64,000 nt of DNA from Icerya purchasi (lineage: Eukaryota; Arthropoda; Insecta; Hemiptera; Monophlebidae). This document shows, piece after piece, positions 25,500 to 36,249 of this stretch; the stretch's first letter is position 1, and every line of letters begins with the position of its first letter. The notes under the pieces were generated by a model, which saw only the letters and a program-made list of their open reading frames with translations, made no database searches and was not told where the DNA came from. The stretch spans positions 33,429,183 to 33,493,182 of the forward strand of contig CM077116.1 in the NCBI GenBank assembly GCA_039619475.1, written 5' to 3'. The position numbers and the translations under genes are program-made.

Positions 25500-26045
25500 T
25501 CAAGGAAATCGTCTGTTCAGCGTCTCGTACGCCGTCCGATGTACTCGATTTGGGTTGACCACCGCAAACGGTGGTCGACCGTACTGAGCGATGTGCTTTT
25601 GAATATACGTCGGCACTGTTAGACTTCCAAAAGCTGGAGTCATTTCGGACGTGAGCACTTTGGTGACATTCAGTAGATTCATGTCCATGGTCATATTTTT
25701 CCCTTCAAGACGTTTCGGTTCAGGAATAATTACCGGCAAGGATTTGCCGCTATTGTTATTTTCGACCACGTTTGGCACCAGAATTTCGTTTAAATTTGCG
25801 CTGCGCCTGGTCTTGCTTTTCCAGTTAACTTCATTTTCATTAGAACTTACAGTTTCTTTAGATAAACCGGTTCTTTGTTGCTGACTCGAACCGCGGGTTA
25901 CCGAATCGTTGTCTGAATCATTTAAATTGTTCATCTGGATGACGTTACAGTTAATGATATTTTCTTCGTGAAAACGCAAAAACAAAAATATCCGCTTTGC
26001 AACGCGATGGCTAACACATTGATCACACCTAAAACCCATTTCCAT
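25500..26045 (-). CDS. Hypothetical protein, best candidate host gene
   Basis: An uninterrupted 181-codon frame. The first ATG (26045) is in a good context (A at -3, G at +4). An internal ATG at 25934 would give 144 residues starting MNNLNDSDNDSVTRG and is equally plausible. The N-terminal half is Ser/Asn/Gln-rich and probably disordered. The C-terminal part is compact and better mixed (TPAFGSLTVPTYIQKHIAQY then GRPPFAVVNPNRVHRTAYE). There is no signal peptide, membrane segment or transposon motif. It is single-exon as seen, though it could be one exon of a larger gene. The function is unknown. It is called because its composition and length stand out from the flanking sequence. Confidence 0.4.
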   Translation of the reverse strand: MEMGFRCDQCVSHRVAKRIFLFLRFHEENIINCNVIQMNNLNDSDNDSVTRGSSQQQRTGLSKETVSSNENEVNWKSKTRRSANLNEILVPNVVENNNSGKSLPVIIPEPKRLEGKNMTMDMNLLNVTKVLTSEMTPAFGSLTVPTYIQKHIAQYGRPPFAVVNPNRVHRTAYETLNRRFP

Positions 26046-26049
26046 AGTA

Positions 26050-26790
26050 AAATTATTTGTGACTTTTCCTCTTCGATCTCTCGGAGTGTACCGAAGTTAT
26101 CGGATTGATGAGCTGCACATCAGCTGATAAGTTAAAAAATAAAAAAATAAAAAAAAAAGCAAAAAAGTAAAATATATTATTTTGCGAACTGCGCACAGTG
26201 TCTTTTGTCGGAATTTCTTAAAACTTCTTATATAACAGAGTTTTTTTTTTTTTTTTTGATACGGTAAAAATTTAAATTTTCATTTGTTACTAAAATAGTA
26301 TTCCTTTTCATCCGCGATTGCCTAACACATTGCTCTCGGCTGACCTGCCTCGATTGAATCAGCTGTCAACAAGATGGTTTGAAACCGATAAGGACATAAG
26401 GACCTTTTTCATTTTTTGATACGTTTTATTAGTTTGCGCTATAATAGATATTTTTTCATTTCTCGTGAGAGTGTTTAAAACGTGGTTTCATACGTAGTAA
26501 AACTTTATTCAGGGAACAAATATCCTTACTATGTTTCTCTTCTGGAAAACGGTTTTCAATTTAACATAACAAACTCCACCCCTGATACCACACGTTTATT
26601 CTTCAAAAAAAAAGAGAGAAACAACCCTTTCTCTTTTCTGAACCGAAATCATTTTGTAATTCGTCGAGCCATGTGTAAAAGTCACCTATTGAGCAATGTA
26701 AATCAAAAGAGAATGTATAATACGAATACCAGGAAGTTAGTGAGCGGATTGAGAGAATTCCACGGTAGCATTTAAGGAGATTACGGCACA
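26050..26790. other. Interval without firm features
   Basis: T run at about 26240-26256. A 97-codon plus frame (26482-26775) ends just before the RTE remnant and might be its decayed upstream part (RKLVSGLREFHGSI), but this is not secure. Confidence 0.4.
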
Positions 26791-26799
26791 TGTGGAAAT

Positions 26800-27628
26800 T
26801 TTTGGGAACAAGATGATAGATCAGGTAACAAAATCAAAACGAGGTCGCGAGTATAAAATTGATCACGTGGCTATATCCTATAAAAGTCGGAGGGAGTTAA
26901 TGAACATCAGGGCCAGAAAAGGCGCTAATATAGACCACAATTTAACCTGAATAAAAATAAAGTTCATACCGCAAACAGTACGAAAAAATCGGAAACATAT
27001 AATGAAATTTGACCCTGAACGACTAAATTGCAATAAGAAAGAATTTCACACAAAATTAAAGATAAAATCAACAGACTGGAATGGTATTAAGAACGGATTA
27101 GTCAGTGCAGCATCTGAAGTAGCGTTGGTTACAAGAATGCCAAAAAGCATGATTGGTGGAACCGGACTTTTGAAGAAGCATTAAAAAATAGAAAAAGATC
27201 TCGGAACAAATGACATTCTTCTGGAAAGAATGAAGACTACGTAGTTTTTAAGAATCAAAGATCACAGACATCCAAAATTATTAGAGCGACCAAAAGACAA
27301 CAACGAGAACAATTATAGTTCGAATAGAGGAAAACTTCCAGAGGAACAATACTAGAAACTTTTACAGAACCTTTAAAAGAAATTTACGAAAATACGAACT
27401 GCAAAGTATTTAAGAACAGTATGCAAATGTTGTTAGGCTTAATCGATAAAGACAATTTTAAAATATTAACGACATATTTTGAGCAATTATGAAACTGCGA
27501 ACAGCCTACAAAACAATTTGAAAAAGTCAATTCGGTACAGAAATGTGACAGATCTTATCCACCAGAGGTAGGAGAAATCCGAGAAATAATTAATAACTTG
27601 AAGAATAACCGAGCTCCGGGAGCACCAA
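26800..27628 (+). pseudogene. RTE-type LINE, 5' segment (endonuclease end and RT start)
   Basis: One frame gives KRGREYKIDHVAISYKSRRE, then ANIDHNL, the end of an APE-type endonuclease domain (normally SDH near the end; here the Ser is gone). It is followed by MKFDPERLNCNKKEFHTKLK and, after stops, EVGEIREIINNLKNNRAPG at about 27560-27620. The last is the N-terminal RT motif 'eeV..aI..LKnnKAPG'. The element is broken here by a minus-strand LINE (27629-28855). Its C-terminal part resumes at 28863. The central RT core is missing on both sides, so either the insertion came with a deletion or the copy was already deleted. Confidence 0.75.
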
Positions 27629-28855
27629 ATCATCATCATCATCATCATTTCCATCTCCTATTCAGGAGGTTGGTGCGGCACCTTGTTTTACTACAGTTGT
27701 CTCTGCCTGGCCATCTGTATTCCTTCCAAGAGTGAATTTATTCCAGCTATTCCATGTATGTAATCCATCCGTCTCCTTCCTCCTCGTGCTCTTTTTCCCT
27801 GAATTTTCCCTTGTATGGTGGTCTTCTTCTCGTATTTTATGTCCAAACTATTTCTTTTTTGCTTCTTTTTGCGATGATTTTTACTAGCCGTTTGGCTTAC
27901 CAATTTTACATTTATTCAGTACTACCGCATTTGTTACTTTTTCCTGCCATGATATTCTGTGCATTCTTCTGTAGCACCACATCTCGCAGGCCAACTGATT
28001 TTCTTTTTGTTGGCCTCTAATATCGTCCAGGTTTCCGAAGCGTATCGCATTGTTGACCATACGAAGCAGCGAAAGATTCTCATTTTGAATTGTATTTTCA
28101 GTTTTCTATCTTTAAGCACTCGTTCTAAGTTATTAAATGTAGTTCTGCCACAGCCTATTCTTCTTCTTATTTCATCATCGTCTTTCCCATTTTCTGTAAT
28201 TAAACTCCCCAGGTATATGTACTTGGTTACTTGTTCAATTTTTCCCCCATCTATATATATATATTTCTACAGGAGGTCTATTTAATGTTTTGGCTATTCT
28301 CATAACTTTTGTCTTTTTAACGTTTATTTTCATTCCTAATTTTCTGCCTTTTACTGATATTATCTGTCTCCTATTCCAAAAGGGCCGATAATTGTTCCTT
28401 CGCTTCCTTTTCCAATTTTTGCATTAAAATCTCCTAAAAAATATACACAATATCGCCGTCTTTAGCTTGTTTCATTCCTTCTTTCAGTTCTTCGTAAAAT
28501 TCTTCGATTTCTTCTTCTTTACACTGACTGGTGGGTGCGTATACTTGACATATTATGACAGATTCTGCTTCCCTAACTATTCTAATTAATAACATTCTGT
28601 CCGATGTTGGTACGATGCTTTTTATTGATTTTGCAAGATTCGTCCTTATCAATATGCCTACTCCTTTTTGAAGTTTTTCTTTTCAGCTATATATAAACTC
28701 ATAATTTCCCTTACTGAATCTATCTGTATCCGTCCATCTTGTTTCGGCCACTCCTAGCATATCAATGCTTAGTCTATCTGCTTCCATTATTACATTTTCG
28801 AGTTTCCCCGGTTGGTATAGGGTTTTTACGTTCCACGTCGCTATTTTGATATCTT
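27629..28855 (-). pseudogene. RTE-type LINE, internally deleted, inserted in another LINE
   Basis: Minus strand. It starts with the APE endonuclease N-terminus IKIATWNVKTLYQPGKLENV (about 28850-28790), then LSIDMLGVAETRWTDTD, KGVGILIRTNLAKSIKSI and VYAPTSQCKEEEIEEFYEEL. It stops being endonuclease right after AKDGDIVYIF (near 28434) and passes directly into the RT thumb and C-terminal region: GRKLGMKINVKKTKVMRIAK, YLGSLITENGKDDDEIRRRI, FRCFVWSTMRYASETWTILE, and finally IQGKRARGGRRRMDYIHGIA. The palm domain is absent. The 3' tail is a short (ATG)n tract on minus (27629-27648 on plus), as in RTE elements, which end in short tandem repeats. Stops and frameshifts are present. Confidence 0.8.
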
Positions 28856-28862
28856 CTAGTTT

Positions 28863-29560
28863 CTTAAATACGGACGTATAAACAGAGTCAGCACATTCAA
28901 ATATCTAGGGGAAGTTATACAAACAAAAAAATTAGATAAAACAGCTAACCAAGAAAGAGCGAAGAAAATGGAGTTAGCATTCCAATTGACGAGAAATATA
29001 TATAATATAAAATCAATGTCCATAAAATCTAAATTAAGACATCGTAACGCAGCAATTAAACCGGAATGTCTGTATACGTCGGAGTGCCAAGCAATGAATG
29101 TAGGCAAAGAACTGGAACGAATCAGAATGAAGGAAAGAAAGATAGTACGCCAAATTCTGGGACCGAGATTTAATCAGGAAATTTGGAAAAAAAGGAGTAA
29201 TAAGGAAATATATGAACATACTGAAGATATTATTAATGAAAAAAAGGGAGATTAAGCTATGATGGTCACTTAAAAAGAATGGGCGCAAAACGCTTAACAA
29301 GAAGAATTTTCGAATACTTTGATAAAAACCCTAAAACGGAAATTTCTTCTTGGTTCCGGAAAGAGTTGTTGGGAAAATGAACATCACGGAGGATGATATA
29401 ATGAACAGAAACAGGTTTCGAAATAAAATTAATATATCCCGGAGTTTTGAAAAGAGTAGAAAGATGAAAACTAGTGCCAAATGGACAGATGAAAGGAAGG
29501 AAAAACACAGCCGAACAATGAAAAAATACTGAAGTGAAAGGAGGCGGAAAATATCGCCAT
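28863..29560 (+). pseudogene. RTE-type LINE, 3' segment (RT C-terminus)
   Basis: Reads NRVSTFKYLGEVIQTKKLDK, KKMELAFQLTRNIYNIKSMS, LRHRNAAIKPECLYTSE, KERKIVRQILGPRFNQEIWK, and after frame changes KWTDERKEKHSRTMKKY. These are the post-catalytic RT thumb and C-terminal blocks of an RTE/R4-like LINE of a different subfamily from the inserted minus-strand one. It is probably the downstream part of the element at 26800-27628. Frameshifts at about 29250-29350 make it non-functional. Confidence 0.75.
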
Positions 29561-29564
29561 CATG

Positions 29565-30685
29565 AAGATATTTCACGTGGTCCATAGTTGGCCAATTCGA
29601 AGAAGATAAAATTAAATTGGAATATGTCACACTGGTCGGAGAGAAAATATATAAAAACTGGAATGGGGAATATAACATCCGTCAAAAAAAAGAAGAAACA
29701 AACAAACTTGTAGCAATGTTAAAAAACTCATAATAGAAGATCCGCTGTATATTAATAAAAATAGGGAGAAGGATGTTGTACAGTAAAGTTTTTGCAAAGT
29801 ATAAGTAGGACACCACCTTTGTACTTCTGCTCATTTAGCCAGGATGAAAATAATTGACAGCAGTAGATGACACATTTTCATACTGAATTCCTTTGAGACT
29901 GCTTCGGAAACGTATAAGTTTGTGTTTGTATAATTTAACAGTTTTTTACATAGCCATGCGACATATACTATCAACAATTAGCTCGGTGAGTAAATAGCGA
30001 ATAAGCGGGAATGACTGCATACCATTACTCTGCCCGAGATAAAATTGTATTTTTTATTTTTCGAACTGCCGACTCGGAAAGTTCAACAAATGTAACCTTC
30101 CACTAACCTGATTGATCGGTATTATTTGGGTTCTGAAGAGGATGTGAAAAATTCCGATTTGTGCTTAAATGCTACCGGCTTTAATAACTCAAACGGCCTT
30201 GTATCCATTAAGGAAGTGATTACCTGCATTCTTGGAATGGAATGATTTGACGTAATCGAATCATTTAAGGCATAACGGTATGAATATTTTGATGTTCATT
30301 CATTCAAAGTATTGACTCCACTGACCAGACTAGAAATAGAGACGGTTATAAGTGTTTTACCTTGGTATCTTGAACAATGATTACAAAAATAAGGTTTACT
30401 ACGCGTAATACATTTTTCAGCGCGGTAAACAACAATAAGTAAATTTCTGTGGTACTGCAATGAGCCCGCTGTAAAATTAAAAATATACGAATAATATGTT
30501 ATTTTTTTTTTAGGCTTAGTTTATAATACGAGAGGAGCCTGTTAATAGTTAGAAACTGTTTTTATAATTAATTCGCCTAATCGGAAAATATCGCTAGTTT
30601 CTATTCAATAGCGGTGATTACAGGGATTCGTTAGTAACTGTTAAAAAATAGCTGGCGTCTTGGTTTATACATGCGAAACGAGAGG
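29565..30685. other. Interval without recognised genes
   Basis: The first 250 bp may be the 3' UTR of the preceding LINE. Otherwise AT-rich with nothing supportable. Confidence 0.5.
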
Positions 30686-30687
30686 GA

Positions 30688-30945
30688 ATATTAGTTATTT
30701 ATTTTTTGTCCTTAATATTTGTTGCATTCCCAGGTTTTGTTCATTCTTTTTATATTTTTATCCTTCATGTTCTTAATAGTTTACATTATTTGATCATATT
30801 TTTTATTAATGGTTTTCCTTGCTTTACTTTTTCTATTCATATATGTGTCACCAAATAGCTCTTTTCGAGGCTCCGTTAGCTTCGCTATCAATTACATTTG
30901 TCTAGTAAAATATTAGTTCATTTCTTTCTTCTACATTTGCGCAAA
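30688..30945 (+). repeat. 222-bp direct repeat, copy 1
   Basis: Similar over its length to 32155-32405, with blocks CCAGGTTTTGTTCATTC, TTAATAGTTTACATTATTT and GGCTCCGTTA in order. The repeat starts and ends with ATATTAGTT (30688 and 30910), giving a 222-bp period with a partial second period of about 30 bp. Confidence 0.75.
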
Positions 30946-32154
30946 GCATTTCGGTCCTCCTCACATTGTCGGATAAAAGTAAACAGATCACACAGATTAT
31001 TACAGAATTCACTGATATCGGTGAGTTAACTACGATTATTACGTTTCAATACGGATCATTTTCGTTAATTACGTCAAGCAAAAATGATTTAAAAAAAGGA
31101 AAAATATTCACTTCCATTGCAACGAAAAAGCCGAAAATATAAAGTGTGTTATATGCAGATGTAGGGGATAAAGACATTTCGGCACAACTTGACTGTAGGT
31201 CCTCCGTTGATTTAACGGCGGTCGGTAAGGAAGAAATTTAATAAATTATTTCAAAAATTAGAGATTCCGGCAAAGATAAATATGGGTGAAAAAAAGAAAG
31301 AAGCATCATTATTCGAGGAAAAATATTCGATAAAACAAACATTTATATCACAGCCAGCGCTGAAGTGCGAGGATTACGTTCAATGTTTAAATCAAAATCA
31401 AATTGCGATTTGTCAATAAGGTTTCAATCTATGAAACATCTGCATGTAATACAACCGTATATGGAAAGTTGCCGAAAATTCCTGAATTTGATGCAGATTT
31501 TATGAAGTTGAAGGATTTCAAAGGTTTATTTGGGGTAACTTATTTGGGAGAATCTTGCACACGAGAAATCGGCCATTCCGCAAATTCAAAAACTACATTA
31601 TTTGGAGATAGACGGCTGAAGCTGCTTCTGTAATAAGAGATATAGGTTTTGTCGGAGACGAAGCTTACACCGAAGCATGGTCGCGCGTTTTAAAAGGATA
31701 TTATGATAACAATGTGCTAATAATACGTGCGCATATTTATGTGATTTATTTGCACTTCAAAAAATTAGCTCGGACATGGATCTTCGCGATTTATTAGATA
31801 AAATCGATTTAGCCTTTTAGGGTATGTCTCGAAACTGCAGAACACTGAAGCACATTAATTTCTTGTTTCTGTTAAATATCAAAACGTTAAACGATATATC
31901 GGGTATCTGGTAACTCTGAATTTACGTCGAATGAAACTCGGTGTAGATTTCTTCAGGTTCGTGCTCTAAATATCAATGTATCAAGAAAATTCAAATACAG
32001 AGTAAAGATGAAAGCTACTGTGGCTAAAAAAATGGCTACTCGCAAAATAGAGTTCTAGTTTCGGTTAACGAAGTTATTTGTAAAATTACACGATAGAACT
32101 GGTTAGTAATCGTTAAATTGAAATGGCCACCGACCTATTTGGTCTTTACGCAGT
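30946..32154. other. Sequence between the direct repeats
   Basis: About 1.2 kb with one 76-codon frame (31403-31633; MRFVNKVSIYETSACNTTVY) of no recognised family. No gag, protease or integrase motif was seen, so an LTR-retrotransposon reading is not supported. Confidence 0.4.
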
Positions 32155-32405
32155 ATATTAGTTCTCTTTCTTTCCTATAATTTATTGCGCTCCAGGTTTT
32201 GTTCATTCATTTTATTACTGTTTATTTTTATCTTTCATCTTTTTAATAGTTTACATTATTTAACCCGATTTTCCGTTAATACTTTTTCTTCCGTTCCTTC
32301 TTCTATTCGTATAAATAGCCCTTTTCGCGGCTCCGTTATCTCCGCCTTCAATTACGTTTATAGTTAATAAGCGAAATATTAGTTCGTTTCTTTCCTCTAT
32401 GTTCG
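32155..32405 (+). repeat. 222-bp direct repeat, copy 2
   Basis: Same block order as copy 1. ATATTAGTT at 32155 and again at 32376 gives a 221-bp period followed by a partial unit (TTCGTTTCTTTCCTCTATGT). Confidence 0.75.
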
Positions 32406-32479
32406 AGTAAGACAGGGTAATTTATAGCCGCTCGAAGGTGAACATAAATGATTACAACATTTCGCTTTCCTAATAGTAC

Positions 32480-32700
32480 TTATAAGGCAGCTGGTAGCCG
32501 AGCAGCTTAACTACCAGAGGCTACTGAAACTTATTTTATTCCGGATGCTGGTCGCTTCCCGGTTTACCCAGTTTGAAATAATTGTCTACCAAAGGAATCT
32601 GGGAAAGTAAAGGCGGCCGAGAAAAACGCACTCCTATTCTCATCATTGCCTTTGGACTTATTGTGAACCATAACTTCAATGCCCTACTAGAATGTAGAAT
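32480..32700 (+). repeat. SINE-like dispersed repeat, copy 4
   Basis: A box A-like motif (GGTAGCCGAGCAGCTTAAC, about 32491-32509) is followed by the family core (TACCAAAGGAATCTGGGAAA, then a TAAAGGCGGCCGAGA block). The order tRNA-like head then core supports a tRNA-derived SINE read on plus. Box B is degenerate (CGGTTTACCCA). Confidence 0.55.
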
Positions 32701-32704
32701 TTAT

Positions 32705-34210
32705 TTTACTGTCTTGCTAGTACTAGTAAAAAAATGTGATAATATTTACGATCCTACTTGATGCTTACAGAATCTGAAAATTTAACAATACCTACAAAAA
32801 CCTGTAAAAAAATAAACTATTTGCTATATACAAAAATAATAATTACGTACATTTTACACCCCTGTTACTACATGAAAAAGTACGAATAATTAATCCCTTA
32901 GACAAACATTGTTGTTTTATTACTGTTATACGTAAACCGATTACTAATATTATTACTCTATGATTATTATTACATCAACCGTCGTCTTCGTTGGCGTTCT
33001 AATCATCTTCACTTCCAGATTTCTACAAGTCCACCACCCTGTGGTAAAAAAAAAGCGTAAAAGAAACAACAAAAAAAAGAAACCAAGTCGTACGCGAGTA
33101 GTAATCTTTACTTTTAAATATTCTTGTATTTAGTTATTTATTTATTTTTATACTTACGTTGTATTTATGCTGTACTTCTTCACCTCAAACATCCTGGTGA
33201 AGATGCTGGATAACGCAGTAGGACGAGTCGGTTCTCAGATACCTGAGTGCCTCCGCATACTCCCCTTACGTCGATTATATTGGTCACTACTAAGAAATTG
33301 GCCTACGGTGTGCGAGTGGGGGCTCCCCCTACATGGCGACTTCGATTCAGTCAATCTACTGTATATGCATATTTTTTTTTTCTTAATTCTATTTATTTAC
33401 TTTTTTTTTTTTTAGTATTTTTTTATTCACTTTATTATAATATTTAATAGGTGCTATTTCTCATAATTTTTAACCCGAAAAAATAAGCAGCTCAATCTGT
33501 AATAAAATAAATTTTGAGTAAAGTTACGAGCAGTAGCGCAAAAGAATACGAAAATGTTTAATATTATTATTATTATCGTTATTATTGTTTTTAACCATAC
33601 AACAATAAATTTAATTATTATTGAAATATATAAACTCATGTTTTATAATTAGAACTAATAACGAACAAAAATTTCCCTCAACCGAATCCATTTCAGCCGC
33701 ACAGAAGTCACTCTTTGAAATTTTTTGTGCCCCCCTAAAGCATTTTATTGGTAATGAGTAATAACAGTTGTGTAACAATGCCGCTTTCAATGTATTACAA
33801 TCGTTAAGCTATTGTGCTGCGTGGGTTGTTAAATATAAAATTTTTAAAATGGATGGCAAATTTGTAGTGAAGTTTAATTTCATGTACGACAATCTTGGAA
33901 CCATAAAACCGACTATATTTGATACTAGACATCACGGATTAAAAAAAAGAGAACGAGGTGATTATGTTAATTAGGGGAAGGAAATAGTATAATCTCTCGG
34001 AGAAGGAGGTAAATAAAATAAACCAACGTGTTCAAGGAAGGGCGATGTAAATTATTCACGGGATACCGTTCGAAGAAGAAAAAGATCTGAAATCTTTTTT
34101 TTTCCTTCGTTTTTTCGTTTTTTGAGGAGGGTTTAACATAAGACTGGCCGAAGGACTGGGAAAAAGAGTGGAAGGAGAATCAGATCATTATACAATCGAA
34201 GATAGCCGAC
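32705..34210. other. Interval without recognised genes
   Basis: A GC-richer block at about 33175-33360, followed by T runs (33371-33415), stands out from its AT-rich surroundings and could be a retroposon end. No coding match. Confidence 0.45.
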
Positions 34211-34213
34211 AAT

Positions 34214-34798
34214 AATAAATCAAGCGTTTGGCTCGTTCTGCTGGTCGCCTTGATTCATTCCTACTCCATTTCCCTTCTTTAGGTATCCTTTCTTTATCCA
34301 CCTCCAATCACGCCAGACTTTGGCGGGATATTTATCCCTCAATATTTTCTAATCGTCGTTCGCATTGTCGTTTTATTCAGTCGATTCCTCGTTCCCTGTC
34401 TTGGTTCCATTCTATTCCTTTCGGTTGTCGCTCTTCTATTGTCTCCTTAATTCGTCTCCGGATCAGTCATTCTCTCCTCCCCTCCTCTCGCATTGGATTT
34501 GCTCTGTCGCCTTCTCCTTATTGTTCTCTTCACGAGTATGATCGTCAGATCACATTTTCTTCGAGTGTCCTGCTCTTCGTAACGAACGTTCCTTTTATAC
34601 AGTCAGCTCTTGTCATTAGGTCTCTCTACTCCCTATAACTCTTCCTTTACCCTCTCCTTTCCTTCATCTTCTGTGGTGTCCGCACTGCTGTCCTTTGTTG
34701 CGTCAATTTCGGACCGTATAGTTATTTAGTTTTTTAGCTTAGTTTTCCTGTTGTTGGGTCAATGCCGCTGGCGCGCCCACAAAAACAGAAAAAAAAAA
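34214..34798 (+). pseudogene. LINE family A, copy 4 (3' end)
   Basis: Close relative of 12649-13235 in inverted orientation. The frame at 34228-34638 reads STSNHARLWRDIYPSIFSNR, FIQSIPRSLSWFHSIP and LIRLRISHSLLPS. A frameshift near 34545 then exposes DHIFFECPALRNERSF, the Cys/His knuckle, in the next phase. The 3' stem-loop (34755-34779) is identical in form to copy 1, and an A tail ends the element at about 34798. No RNase H or RT remains. Confidence 0.75.
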
Positions 34799-34799
34799 G

Positions 34800-35188
34800 C
34801 GTTTGGATAAGAGAAAATAAAAAAAAAAAAACTTTTTTAAATAGCCTTTTATTTACGCACTAAAAAGTACAAAATAACTTTATTAGTGTGCGACTACCAG
34901 ATACGCATCTTAACATTAAAATCTGAAACTACAAAATATTCTGAAAAATAAAAGCGGAGGCCGCAGATTAATAATTAAAAGAGGAGGGCCTGCAAGATAA
35001 TCCTGGATTCGGCTCACAAGATTGAAAGAAAGGAAAGAAGTTTAACGGACTCAGAGTAATTTAAAGAAGGTCAAGAAAAAGCTTCTCCAACTACATTTGG
35101 TCCTTTGGAGTTGTCAGTGTAGATTGTGTAAAGTGGCTAGAGAAGCGAGAGTTTAAATTTTGTAAAAATTCTGATCTAACGAAATCAT
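34800..35188. other. Interval without recognised genes
   Basis: Nothing supportable seen. Confidence 0.5.
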
Positions 35189-35190
35189 GT

Positions 35191-35390
35191 GGAATAGGTT
35201 TAAATATGGAATAGGTTTAAATATGGAATAGGTTTAAATATGGAATAGGTTTAAATATGGAATAGGTTTAAATGTGAAATAGGTTTAAATGTGGAATAGG
35301 TTTAAATGTGGAATAGGTTTAAATGTGGAATAGGTTTAAATGTGGAATAGGTTTAAATGTGGAATAGGTTTAAATGTGGAATAGGTTTAG
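35191..35390 (+). repeat. 17-bp minisatellite, about 12 units
   Basis: The unit is GGAATAGGTTTAAATRT. The first units end TAT and all later units end TGT, with one deviating unit (GAAATAGG at about 35275) near the switch. The last unit is partial. Confidence 0.95.
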
Positions 35391-35394
35391 GAGG

Positions 35395-36065
35395 AAAAGG
35401 GGAACAAAAGTAGTTAAATGGATGAAGGAAAATTAAAGGAAAGCAATGATTATGACTAATGAGATCTAAAATGAAAAATTATTAAAATAATAGATAAACT
35501 AGATGTGCAATTAAATGACTATGACATAAAAGCTGTACGTGGATTACACATATGCGAGATAACAAGTCGGCAATAATTTTACAATTACATAATAGGGAAT
35601 ACGCATCGAATAATAAATTCAGGAAAGAAAAGAATAAAGGCAAACGATATCGGTTTAACAGCAACAATGAATGTGTTCGTGAATGAAGACAACGCCGTAT
35701 AGAAGAGAATTATTGTTGGTAATAGCTTGCACATGGAACAAAGAAGAGATACAGTAACTGTGAACGGTAAGACAATAAAACTAACCCGTACGGATCAACG
35801 TGTCCTCGGAGAACGTAGCATAGATGAAATAAAAGGAGATCGCATAGTGCGCGTATACATAACAGTAAAAATAACAAAAAACATTCGAAACAAGCGACAA
35901 TGTTTTACTAGTTCAAATACAAGCATCACTAATTCCCCCCGCAATGAAAATAAATGAAAATCAAAACCGTACTTAACCTTCGAATCAGCGAGATGGTTAC
36001 AAATAAGTCCTAACCTCTCCAGTTGTTCGAATAAAGCGACATTAAGGAAGTACAGAATAATACCA
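35395..36065. other. Interval without firm features
   Basis: A 76-codon plus frame (35727-35957; TVNGKTIKLTRTDQRVLGER) may be part of a decayed LINE upstream of the endonuclease remnant at 36070, but this is not secure. Confidence 0.35.
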
Positions 36066-36069
36066 GAAC

Positions 36070-36245
36070 AAAAATATAGATTAAGGACAGACCGTTTGAA
36101 TGTAAGAACCCTAATAAATAACGATAAGTTTTCGTAGAATTAGAAGAAGCATTTAATACTAGTAAGCGAGATACAATGAGACTGGCAAAAATCAGAGGAC
36201 ACGGGGACACGTATCCTAGCATCGAAATCTGGAGGAAGAAAGTAA
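36070..36245 (+). pseudogene. LINE endonuclease N-terminus remnant
   Basis: Across one frame change the sequence reads DRLNVRTLINNDKF and VELEEAFNTSKRDTMRLAKI then RGHGDTYPS. This resembles the start of an RTE-type APE endonuclease (WNVRTL...L..ELe.alk..D.mgLaEiR). It is very short and decayed. Confidence 0.45.
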
Positions 36246-36249
36246 GGCC

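Noticed and set aside
30688..32405. LTR retrotransposon reading of the 222-bp direct repeats
   Set aside because: The repeats do not start TG and end CA, and no primer-binding site, polypurine tract or gag/pol coding was seen between them.
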